Shown here: positions 12,897 through 23,974 of the stretch, in pieces
Layout: every line of letters begins with the position of its first letter
How positions within the stretch are numbered: position 1 is the first letter of the stretch
Origin: Leucaena leucocephala
Taxonomy: Eukaryota; Streptophyta; Magnoliopsida; Fabales; Fabaceae
Length of the DNA stretch: 64,000 bases
Assembly: GCA_037074615.1 (NCBI GenBank)
Contig: CM073569.1
Coordinates: forward strand, 9,740,001-9,804,000
Direction: 5' to 3'
Program-made: the position numbers and the translations under genes
The notes under the pieces: model-generated
Told to the model about the DNA's origin: nothing
Databases searched by the model: none
Seen by the model: only the letters and a program-made list of their open reading frames with translations

Positions 12897-13991
12897 CCCT
12901 CCGTATCTTTTGCCGCTTAAACTTTATTCCTTTCACAATTAAGACATCCAAATGTTAACTTTGTAATCTCATATGCTTCCCTGGCCATCGGCCCCCGTGT
13001 CGGCGCGTCCCTCAAGTATAATTTCTTATCACTCTTGCACATTAACCCGGCTGTACTAACCTTCTAGATATATTCTGTTCGAACTAGATCGGCTCACTTG
13101 ATTGATCTATTCATCATTAAAATAAGAATTAAACAACCTGGGATCAACTTAGTTAACGGTGTTTGATTTTATTTATATTTTTCTTTTGTTTAATCTAAAA
13201 AGACATTATTTTAAGCTAAAAATTATATTTATATTTTAATAATTTTATTTTATCGAATTATTTATATATATTGTATGTATGAATATTCTGTTTACTAATA
13301 AATTATTTTATTTTTTATTTAAATCTTATTTTTTATAGTTATATATAAATATTTTTATATATTTTAATTAAATTATATTATTTTTATCATGATGAATTTA
13401 ACCCTAATTTATCTTTTGGGTGGACTACAAATTCTTAAATCACCGTTTGACTTGATTTAATAACTATTTTAAGTATTTTTAAGACCTCAATTTTATTTAA
13501 AATATAGTATGAGGTAATTACTCCTTAGGATCCTTTTTATCAATTCTAATTAACTATTTTAAAAATATAAGTTAAATTAGTATCTTAAACTTACCTTTAA
13601 TATACTATATGTTTTAGAATTAGTTAGTAAAATTATAGTTAGTCGGTGATGCTTAGTAAAAATAATTATTTTTTTACACAAAACAAGAAATATGTAAAAA
13701 TAATTGAAGGATATCTCAATAATAATAAAATTGGATTATTAACTGGTTTAATTGAAAGTTTCCTTTTCTAATATATTATTTTAATTCTCAATCTTATTGA
13801 TAAAGAATTAAGTCCATTTCATTTACATAAATCAACGTTGTTAGCAATTCAAACTTTAGTTTCTAGTAAATAATTATAAAGCTCATATATATATTAGCAA
13901 AATATTCATAAATATATATCAGCTGATATTATTTTATATTTAATTTTTATTTAAATAACAATAAAGGTCCAACTCAAATAACTGAAGAATC
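12897..13991. other. AT-rich intergenic sequence
   Basis: No open frame or recognisable repeat of note. The sequence is strongly AT-rich and lies between the putative solo LTR and the MITE upstream of the GPX gene. Confidence 0.6.
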
Positions 13992-13994
13992 TTA

Positions 13995-14730
13995 GTGTAT
14001 GTTTGGGTAACCCCTAAATCACAGTTTTAAAATGATTTCTGGTTCAAATTTTGGTTTGAAAAATTTTTAAAATAAACAGTCATATTTGTCCAAAAAAGTT
14101 TTTGGACTAAATTATGATTTAAAACCATAGTTTTGAATAAACTCCTCAGAATAGCTTCTGAAATAGTAAAAAAACTTATAGATTATCCAATTACTATTTT
14201 ACTCCAATTTTTCCTACACAATCTCTCCGCTCTCCTCTTTTCTCTGTCACTTCTCTTTGTCGTTGAAGCCTCCACCATATTAAAGCCTGGGTGGTCCTTG
14301 AAGCCTTCGCCACGTTGAGATCTAGACGATTGAGGAAGAGGAGGAAAGAGATGAGGCAGATGGAGAGGAAGACATCACTCAAGCCTTCGTCGCTGCTTGC
14401 CATCGTCGTCGCTACTTGCAGTCGTCGTCGCCACTCTTGCTTGCCGTCACTTTAGCAAGTGGTCACTACTGTCATTACTCACTGTCATTGAGGAGACGCG
14501 GCGATAGAAGAAGAAGAAGAAGAAAATGATGAATGCTGATATTTTTTTTAATTTTATACTCTTTTTAGTAAATTACTAATTAGAAAAGTTATTTTAAAAA
14601 TATCTATTTAAATATTCATTTATACAGACTATTTTTTTCTATAAATTTTTCTCTAAAAATTATTTTTTTAAAATTGTCTAAATTTTTTTTTTATATAAAT
14701 TATTTTTTAAAAATCTATCCAAATATATTT
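13995..14730. mobile_element. MITE with GC-rich internal cargo
   Basis: The left end GTGTATGTTTGGG follows TTA at 13992-13994, and the right side ends in an inverted 'tccaaatata' near 14718-14727. Flanking internal sequence matches the MITEs at 22401-22833 and 29426-29944. Unlike them it contains about 240 bases (14260-14500) of GC-rich sequence with repeated 'cgtcgtcg' and a GAA run. The right border is approximate. Confidence 0.6.
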
Positions 14731-14808
14731 TTATTAATAAAAATTTAAACCAAATAGGATAAGAGATTGAATGATCTCCACCGTCCATCTAGCAGTAGTC
14801 CCACACAG

Positions 14809-14833
14809 CACGTGGCCAAAGTGCTGCCACGTG
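14809..14833 (+). promoter_or_regulatory. Two G-boxes upstream of GPX
   Basis: Perfect CACGTG hexamers lie at 14809-14814 and 14828-14833, 13 bases apart, about 130-150 bases before the chosen start codon. G-boxes of this form bind bZIP and bHLH factors, including ABA-response factors. This suggests stress control of the peroxidase gene, which is inference. Confidence 0.6.
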
Positions 14834-14923
14834 TGAAAACCAAAAGCCTCCAAGTGTAAATGTTCTTCATCCCCCGTACATCCTGGATTCCGTCATGAGA
14901 AAGGCGTAAAAGGAAATCAGGAC

Positions 14924-14932
14924 GCTATAAAT
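14924..14932 (+). promoter_or_regulatory. TATA-like box of GPX
   Basis: The motif 'gctataaat' lies about 30 bases before the start codon. That is close for a plant leader, so the true transcription start may use another element. Confidence 0.4.
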
Positions 14933-14960
14933 TTGAGGTCGCTTAAGCGAATGTGTCTCA

Positions 14961-17378
14961 ATGCTCGCTGCTTCTATACGAGTCTTGTACGGTAGAAACC
15001 TAAGGGTAGCTTCTTCTTCTTCTATTTGTGCTTCTCTTCACTGGTCAAAACAAATATTAGCTAAACCTACGAACGCACTCTTCTTGTTGAGTCCTCCTCA
15101 GATTTCATCGTATAGCGTTCGTGTTAAATCGCGGTTTTCGAGTCCTTTGTCTCTCGCTTTTAGATCAGATCGCGCAATGGCTTCTCAATCAAGTCCTAAA
15201 TCAGTCCATGATTTCACCGTCAAAGTAAGTAGTAGCTTTGAATCTCTTCGTCACTTTCGAATAATTTTTTAATATAAACTTGCTTGTTGTTATTTGGCTT
15301 CGTTGTGTGTTTGAATTTGAAATGTTCAATTCTTTTTCGCTTCCTGAAATTGTTGAATAGTTTAGGGCTATTTGACAGTAGATATTCAATTTATAGGTTG
15401 ACCTTTTGCTTGCAGGACGCCAAGGGAAATGATGTTAATCTCGGCGACTACAAAGGGAAGGTCTTTCTGATTGTCAATGTTGCCTCACAATGGTTAGCTT
15501 CCGTGTTCTCAAATCCTTTCTCCCCTTATCGTCTTCTATCTAGTATAATACATATTAGAGAACAGTATTTCTTTAATGAAATCATAGTCATTCCTTGGAT
15601 GATAGTAGCTACAGGGTGTGTGAAATTTATGTGTAACTCACTAAATCTCATATAATGTGTTTACCTATCTCTAAATTGACTGAATGGTCCTCTTAATTAT
15701 GGAGAGAAATTGAATGGATGCTAATTGAGGGAAGTGTGTGGGTTGCCTTTAGTGCTCAGAGGAATAATTGTAGAATAACTAGTATATGCCTTTGCTGTTA
15801 TCTTTCTCCCTATTGCATTCATTTTACAAATTTTAATGTTCAAAATTTGTTTAACGCAGTGGCTTGACTAATACAAACTACACAGAGCTGGGTCAACTGT
15901 ACGAGAAATACAAAGGCAAAGGTTTGTTTTTTGTTATGTTATCTTCCGTGCTTGTTTCTTCTTCATTCTTTTTGTCATTGCCATTGTTTTGGTATTATTT
16001 TCGTTAGTATAACCCCTCAATACTTGGAACTGACATGGAGATCAAGTTTGGTTATATGAGCCCATATATGTATACATATATGGGTTCATGTATTCCAAGT
16101 ACCAGTTTTAGATCCTGTTTAAGGTCAAGCTGCTTACTGTGCTCTAAATACTTGCTTTTCTTTATGCAGGTTTTGAAATTCTGGCTTTCCCTTGCAACCA
16201 GTTTGGTGCGCAGGAGCCTGGAAGTAATGATCAGATAATTGAGTTTGCTTGTACTCGCTTTAAGGCCGAGTTCCCCATTTTCGACAAGGTATGGGGCATT
16301 TGTGTATACTGTCTGTAGTATTAATGCCTATATTCTTGATCATAGGATATTTTTAGATCTTGACAACAGCTTTGTGTATGCAAATATTTTAGGTTTAAGC
16401 TCAAATCTTCTGTGTGGAACCTATGCTGGTTTCTGGTGACCTGTACTCCATTATTCGTTCGAAGATGTAGTTTGAAATCGATTTTTCCCCCATCTAATCA
16501 ACCAAACGTCCAATAAGAGAATTTAAAAAGTTGAGCTGTCTACCTCTGGTGGATTAGTAGCGCATTTGTTCCCATCCATGATATTCCCCTTCAATTTGTT
16601 AGTGGTTTTGTGAGATGTTAACTCTTGGTCCATTCTTGCTATAAGATGCATCAAATTGGCTCACATAACTGTTCATTCCGAACCTAATAAGTTCAGCTAA
16701 AAACGGGGTTAAAAGAAAAGCAGTTGTTATTAATCTTACAAATCGCATCTGTTATTATTTTACACATGGTCGATATAAAATAAACGATACACTTCTTTCT
16801 GTTCCTAAGAAAGTTATCTTAAGCTTTAGTTCTATAAAAGAAGAAAAATGAAAACTAAACTCCTTTACCTCGTTGCAGTTCTTGAAATTTTATAACCTTC
16901 TACAAGTTAAGTCCCTTTCTGCTCTAAACTTGAGACTCTAGCTCAATAGACATGAATAACAAGTTACAAATTTTGAATGATTAATTTAATGTTTACTCTT
17001 CATTTATATGCTCTAGCTGTCCTGTTCACCGTTCATGATATAGTTATAGGTCAATCATATTTACATCGTCCTGTTCATGAAATCATAGGTGAATGTGAAT
17101 GGTGATACTGCTGCTCCACTGTATAAGTATCTTAAATCAAGCAAAGGTGGACTGTTCGGAGACAGCATAAAATGGAACTTCTCCAAATTCCTTGTCGATA
17201 AAGACGGCAATGTCGTGGACCGTTATGCACCCACAACCTCTCCTCTCAGCATTGAGGTAAGAAGAAGATTATTCTTCCATTATCTCACTCAACATACTAA
17301 AATTTGTCAAACTGATGCCATTTTTTTTTCTCTTTTTGATATCTGCAGAAGGATATCCAGAAGCTGTTGAGTGCATGA
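14961..17378 (+). CDS. GPX: Thioredoxin-type glutathione peroxidase with transit peptide
   Basis: Six exons join in frame to a 239-residue protein: 14961-15224, 15416-15492, 15860-15921, 16170-16288, 17089-17256 and 17349-17378. The exon 2/3 junction splits the peroxidatic Cys114 codon. Catalytic residues are Cys114, Gln149, Trp203 and Asn204. Cys143 and Cys162 are also conserved; in plant GPXs the peroxidatic Cys and the third Cys form the thioredoxin-reduced disulfide. The enzyme reduces hydrogen peroxide and lipid hydroperoxides. Residues 1-72 are rich in Ser, Arg and Leu with few acidic residues, as in a mitochondrial or plastid presequence. Met73 could serve as an alternative start for a cytosolic form. 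The peptide layout resembles the Arabidopsis GPX6 type. The gene is intact, and an 'aataaa' follows at about 17425. Confidence 0.95.
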
Positions 17379-18104
17379 ATCACTGCAGGAACCAGCAAAC
17401 TTTAAAGAACAAGTTATTATCAAGAATAAAGGAATGTGTAGAAGGCTAGAAGCTGTTTGTTTGTGTACCCAAATAATTGATTTGCTTGAAATATGCAATG
17501 TATCTGGTGGTGAACATGTAACTGTGTGCTGACTACTTTATCGCGTGTGTTGAGACTCTTTGCATTATGCTCCTCAATTTCTCTGTCTAGTCCTTTGTTA
17601 TTGGATTATAGGGAAAATTAATCTACATGACTTTATAATTTATCTTAGTTTATTTTATTTGAATTGGTCCTTATTATTTGATTTGATAATTTTGATTTAT
17701 AGTCTATATAAGATTTTATATATAGAAATATACCGGTGTTTAAATGGTGTTAAATGAAGTGCAAAGGATTTCATAAGGTTCACAAAATTTTATAAATTAA
17801 AATTAACGATTCTTACCATCAAAGATGAATATGTCCTACCTCCGGGTTGGTTGGTTGATTTTTTTTAAACAGGTTAAAAAAATTAAATAAATTAATATAA
17901 GAATTAATTAATTAATTTAGAGATATTAAGTATATAATATAAATTTTTTATAAAAAATTAAATTTAATTTTAATTAATTTATTTAAGAAAATTAACTAAT
18001 GTTTATATTAAGAATTAGAAGGAATATAATGGATAGATTATAAGGTCTTAATTTGAACCAAATAAATTATTTGATTTATAATTAAAATTGTTAAAAAATA
18101 GGCC
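17379..18104. other. GPX 3' UTR and AT-rich intergenic DNA
   Basis: The first 150 bases are probably 3' UTR. The rest is AT-rich with no recognisable gene. Open frames at 17560-17757 and 18038-18265 are low-complexity and not credible. Confidence 0.6.
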
Positions 18105-18410
18105 AGTCTACTTAGATTAGACCTAGGTCCATATGTATGAGATAATAGAGGGAGTAGTTTAATTTTTGAAAAGAGAAAAATGAAGGATAGGGAAGTTATT
18201 AGTATCCCACTAATCCCATTATCCAAAATATACATATGTGAAACAGAAACACAAGATGTGTGCATTCACTTTATCATTTTTTTCCTCTCCTCTCAGTCTC
18301 CAAAACTCTCTTCCTTTCCTTTTGGTGTTATTTGCTATCAGACGCAACCAGAGTCTAATATAAGTGCTCCGATTTTTTGTGGATACTCAGCGAGCAAGAG
18401 TAAGATTCAG
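18105..18410 (+). repeat. UTR-like segment, copy b of three
   Basis: This is a third, more diverged copy of the segment at 1105-1437 and 21290-21612, outside the main duplication. Here it ends '...aagattcag' and is followed at 18411 by 'gtatgt', a good splice-donor match. The other copies have lost that match. Confidence 0.65.
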
Positions 18411-19316
18411 GTATGTCTGAAAACTTACATTAGTATCATGAGTTAGGTTATGGACTGTTTTTCCATTAGTGCTTCTCTTTGTTTTTTGGTTTTTTGATAG
18501 TATGCACTATTCATATCTTGATTTCGGTTTCAAGTGTTTATTTTATGTTAAGATACATTGAGCATGCATCTGAATCATAAATGAAAGATAACACTATCAG
18601 AAACTGTAGAAAGATTCTTCGTTCAAAATTGGGTCACTAAAAAAATATATTTTTAGACTTTAAAATTAGTCTCATTGCGTAGAGTACAAAAAAATGAAGA
18701 AGACGGCACTAAGAATGTCGAAAACGAACATCAGATGGAGAAGATACGGAGGAAAAACTAGTTGAGTCCGTCTGACTGGAGGTTAGGGATGATCAAAACG
18801 ATGCGTTTTGATCATCCCCCAAAACGTCGTCATTTTGTGTCTTACCCGTAAAAATAGAAAAAAGAAAAGGGCTACGCTTATGAGAGTTAAAATAAAAATA
18901 AATAAATAAATAAACTCTGGTGGGCTACTATCGGACTGGACCTAACCCAGCCCAGTTCGAGAAAAAAAAATTAAATCTGTTTGGGCCAAGGGTACTGTGC
19001 TCGGTCGAATCAATGGATTCAACCAAGGCCCAAAACAAAAAAAAGGCTACTGGGCTTTGGACCGAGTCAGATCAATGAATCCAACCTGGATCCAGTTAAT
19101 AATTAAAAAAATAAAATAAAAAATTATAGCAGTAAAACTACGTGACGCATGGGACCACGTGGGATCCACAAATTCCACGTAGCTGACCCAATCAGTAGTT
19201 CTCGACATGTGGCAACACTCAGGATGGCGCGTGAAGCGCGTGTGAACTCCAAATGAGGTATGGTTTGTCTCTAAAAAATCCTAAATTCAAGAGCTTCAAT
19301 TGTATATATAATTTGT
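18411..19316. other. Intergenic sequence, no gene seen
   Basis: A short inverted motif (aaaacgatgcgtttt and nearby aaaacgtcgtcatttt) lies around 18796-18836. The region near 19140-19185 repeats 'ccacgtgg' and 'ccacgtag'. I see no coding sequence. Confidence 0.5.
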
Positions 19317-19445
19317 ATATTCAAGAGTTATTCAATGATGGTAATCACAGTAAACATGCAAATAATATGATAACACAATTAAGAAATTCATAAATTAACA
19401 ATATTCATAATACAATGATTGGCCCCTAGGGCACAATTTCCAACA
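19317..19445 (-). mobile_element. LTR end fragment
   Basis: Read on the minus strand from 19445, this begins TGTTGGAAATTGTGC and matches about 120 bases of 6233-6355. It is a truncated LTR of the same family in the opposite orientation. Confidence 0.65.
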
Positions 19446-20178
19446 GGATTGCCCTAACAAAAATGAGCACCACAAGACTGAAGCTCCACTGAACATGAGA
19501 AAATGATCAAGGATTCTTTTGTGTAGCACTGTTGATTGCTGAATAGAAGCAAGTGGCTTTATTTTGGCAACGACGAGTGGATTGAGGTAAAAAGGCAATG
19601 GCGCCTACAAGTTCACTTTGTAAAATAGAATGACCTTAATTCTGCATGTTGAGTTTAATGCACATGACTTTGAAAAAGTAGAGTCTTCATCCCATATCAT
19701 CTAACCTATGGGTTTTACAAAATCTTTCATAACACTATGTCCATTTTTTGAGAAAATTCTCTGTTTAAATCACTGATAGTAACTCCATATGTTCTCTATT
19801 GCTCTATTCTTTTGCCAATGAGATCTTGACTTAAATAAGTCAACATACAGACAATGCCATTTATATTGGTACGAAAACTAGCATGATGAGGAATACTAAG
19901 TTTAACCTTCAAAATAAAAATATCTATCTGTGCTAGAATTGTCTAGTAGGTAAGAGGAATGACAAAGCCTTACAGTAAGGCATCAATGGTTGGACAACTA
20001 TTGCAATTACTTAAATATAAGAATAAAAATTAGGATGTTACAAGTAACATGGTGAGACCAGACCTAGAGATGTAAATTTTAACTTTTGTGAAAGAGCCTA
20101 TAGTATATAAAGTTGTTGTGGTACAACACGTTCTTACGCAAAGTACATTGACTAAGCCTATATTCAAGGAAGTATACA
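19446..20178. other. Intergenic sequence preceding duplication copy 2
   Basis: A 67-codon minus-strand open frame at 19395-19598 is not recognised and overlaps the LTR fragment. The stretch 20088-20279 is open on plus and runs into the duplicated unrecognised segment, so it may extend the remnant seen at 1-960. Confidence 0.4.
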
Positions 20179-20434
20179 AGAAATGCGTTAAGTTTCTTGG
20201 CTTGTATAGGAAATTAAGTAGTAGACACTTCATCATGGCTTCACATGTGTGTGAAAGTATAAAATGTCCTACAGGTTGAAAAGGTTAGATTTCTTACACA
20301 AGCAACCGCTTTTGATGCTAGAGAAGCATTCAAAGATGAGACGTGTGCTCACCAATAAAGCAGTAAAAGTACTGATATGGTAGAGAAGAAACACAGTAAA
20401 TGTCTCATTGGTTTAACAAGTGCAATAAGTCGAG

Positions 20435-21130
20435 ATGAGATCTGTGAGCATAGATATGGATCGAACTATGGATATCCACATCCATGAAACCTGTTGCCAG
20501 ATAACAAATTCTTCAAAATTGATGTCATATTATGTGGTGAATAGAATTGAAGAGTTTAGGTTTAAATACTATGAGTGTCTAGAATTAAATATATATGGTA
20601 TGATTGATAGAATCAAAACAACGTACACTCTTATAGAATAAGAGGAACACCGTAACATGTCATTCATACCACATGTGCTAAAGAACCGCAAATGGAAAGA
20701 AAGTGAATCAATCATTGCTTTATTATTGTGTGAGTTCTAGAAATGTATCATCCTTTCATTAAAGTTCTTTGACTTTGACAGTATCATGGAGATATATTTC
20801 AGCACCTACTACTTTAGTATATGTCCTACGGTCAAATTATATATGAACTAAATGTATTATGCTAGGAAAGCAGTTGATTCATATCAAAATGATCTATGGG
20901 CGAAAGAAATATTACTAGAGTATACATATACATACTGGTGTCTGTGACTGGTCGCTTGTGATATTATTTTGTTAATTTTATAAGTGTGGACACTATGTAT
21001 AAGTTGGAGGCTATCTGAGTTATATGTTGACTCAAGAGAGACTATATTAGCCATAAGAAAAGTGTATATGGATAAATCTAGGACATTTAAGGCACTATAA
21101 CTTATTTTGGTCGAGCTGCACTAAAGATTT
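20435..21130 (+). other. Unrecognised degraded coding-like segment, second copy
   Basis: This is the counterpart of 1-960, with an open frame at 20435-20641 and broken frames after it. Both copies share some stops and differ in others, so it was probably already non-functional before duplication. The product is not recognised. Confidence 0.3.
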
Positions 21131-21289
21131 GTTTTGTGCTAGTATCTGTAAAAGTGATTTCCAGTACAAACGCTTGAATGGAAATGCCATGCCTATGCGG
21201 TCACGGCAAAGCATCTAATATGAAAGAAGGAAGAGAATGAGATTAGAGCCATGATATTTAATCCACCAAATGTGAGTAGGAGATGCTCG

Positions 21290-21612
21290 AAAATAGGTCA
21301 GTCCACCCATGGTGGATTAGGCCTAGGTCCATATGTGTGAGATAATGGAGGAAGCAGTTTAATTTTTGAAAGGAGAAAATTGAGGGATAAAAAAGTTATG
21401 AGTATCCCACTATCCAAAATATACGTACATGAAACAGAAGCACAAGAGGTGTGCATTAAGCTTATCATTTTTCTCTCCTCTCCTTCTCTCTCAGTCTCCA
21501 GATTTCTCTTCCTTTTCTTTTGGTGTTATTTGCTATAAGACATAACCAGAGTCTAATATAAGTGCTATGGTTTTGTGTAGGTACTCAGAAAGTCAGAGTA
21601 AGATTCTAGGTA
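21290..21612 (+). repeat. UTR-like segment, copy c of three
   Basis: The match to 1105-1437 is expected from the duplication. It also matches 18105-18410, which lies outside it. Confidence 0.6.
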
Positions 21613-22400
21613 CACCAAAAACTTAAAAAAAAAATTATGAGAACATGTGAATTAATTTATTTTTGTTATGAAAATAGCCAATTTAAAAAATAAAGTATAG
21701 AGAAGAGATGGACACAAAATAATGAGAGAAGTATCTTGTATTACTTCACTTGCTTTATAATAAAAATGATATGCTCTATTTATAGGCATAGTCTTACACA
21801 TAAATTGCATACATACTTAATGATAAGTAATGAATTATAAACTCAGAATATGAGTGAGAGGTGAATTACAAGTTTAATCGAATAGAGGAAAAGTAATGAG
21901 ATAGCGAGTTATTCAGAAAAGTTGAAAAGAAAATGGGAGATGTCATTCACACCATAATATTCATAACAATTTTAGATAATATGGAGGGTTGATTTTACAT
22001 CCAATGATTCTCATTTGAACCATGTCTCAACATATAAATGACAAAATGGAAGTTAGTTTTCACAAGTTCAATAACGAGACTTCAATATCCAAGGACCTAA
22101 AAACAGGACATTTGGGGTCATATTTATCACAATTAAAATAATATAATTTAATTAAAATAAATAAAATATTTTATATATAATTATAAAAAATAATATTAAA
22201 ATAAAAGTATTAATTTTTAAGTGAATAGAACATCTATTGAATGTATTAAATTAATATATTTTTTAAAACTTGTACATAGAAAAATATAGAAAAATGTACC
22301 AGAAAAAAATATTAAGTTAATTGGCGTGAATATGTTACCTATAGTTTATTAGGAGAATATTATTCTAAGTCTCACTTAACAAAATTTATCCCTATAAAAT

Positions 22401-22833
22401 TTGGTTTAAAACAAAACTATAATTTTATAAGTCATAAAATTTTAGTTTAATTTTTTTTAAAATAAACAGTTATATTTGTCCATAAATATTTTTTGTTAAA
22501 ACTATAGTTTTGAATAAGCTACTGAAACTAGATTTTAGAACAGTAAAAGAGCTTATAGACTATCCAATTATTATATTACCCCTACTTTTTCTTATACCCT
22601 CTCTCCTCTACACTCTCTCCTCTCTCCTCTCTCTTACTTTTAATCAAATCATACATTTTTTAGTAATTTATCAATATAAAAAGTCATTCTAAAAATAATT
22701 ATCCAAACACTTATTTATTCATAATCATTTTTTTTCATAAACTCTTCTCCAAAAACCTTTTTCCATAAGCTGTCCAAAAGTCCATTTTTTTTATAAGTCT
22801 TTTTTTAAAATCTTATCCAAACACACACAAAAT
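22401..22833. mobile_element. MITE inserted in duplication copy 2
   Basis: The insert interrupts sequence that is continuous in copy 1 near 2215-2219. It is flanked by 'aaaat' on both sides (22396-22400 and 22829-22833). Its interior matches the MITEs at 29426-29944 and 13995-14730, including 'gactatccaatta', a CT-rich block and 'tatccaaacac' near the right end. The left terminal repeat is degraded. Confidence 0.8.
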
Positions 22834-23974
22834 CTTATATAATTATAAATCATTAATAAGTTTTATAAGACTTCAAAAAAAATTTAATTATGAAATAATT
22901 ATTTTATCTTATCGTTAACATAATTGTTGTAAGGAACGTAGATTTTGTCCGTTATATTTATTCTACGAAAAAAATTATATAGCTTACTTTAGCAGAGAAT
23001 GCATAGTTTTTAAGGACAAAGGACGATGTTCTATCCAATATACAATAGGATATAACCTTTTTCTCATTGGCTATCACAACACTTTTTTAGTATTATTAAA
23101 CTTGTGTTCGGCTAAAAACCAAAACAAGGAAAAAAAAAAGTAGAAAAACTGAAATATCCAGAAGATCGATTATTCACTTGTAAATAGTACTCCTCCTTTT
23201 ATTCTTAATATATATATATATATAATATATTTAACTAATTTAATTATATTAAAAAATTAATTAAAATAATATATTTTTATTTTTAAAATATTTTAATAAT
23301 CTTACTTTACTTTCTCCCTCCTTCACTTTATTATTGTTAAAATCTTATTAAAAATAATTTAAAAAATTTAATAAATATAAAAATTATATCTTATATTTAA
23401 AATTAAAATCAACTCTCTAATTAAATTATATATTATAACCAGAAAGAGCATGATTCTATAAAATTTAATTAAAATACTCGTGTAATTTACCAGAGCATAA
23501 ACCATTAAGAACATGATAAAATGTTTTGTAATGAAATGTCAATTAACCATTGAAAGTTATCAAAACGAATATTAGTCTAAGAAAGCACAGAAAATGTCGT
23601 TTTTCCCATTTTCTGGAAATTTGGGGCAACAAAAATGTGCACAAATCAAATACTCGAGGGCATTGCCAAGAAAATGACAATACAAAACCTAGAAATGTTC
23701 AAAGTCAAAATAACCCGAAAATAGCTCAATAAACAAACCAAACTTCATACAAAGATATATTAGTTTCCTTCATTTAACCAGAAAATTTGGCTCAAGTCAA
23801 AATAATACACTTAAACCGCAGAATGTTGGGGGATTGTTATAACACGTTAGACTTGGAGCAAACTTGTGACCCAGTAATGGGGATAAATATAACTAGCAGA
23901 GAGATGAGAGTTGCAATGCTTGCAAATTCAGCTGATGTACAACAACAGGTGTATATATATACACAATTTTCCGC

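Noticed and set aside
9767..12901. CCCTC as a target duplication of the putative gypsy solo LTR
   Set aside because: The left end lacks a canonical TG/CA terminus at that position, so the match of five bases could be chance.
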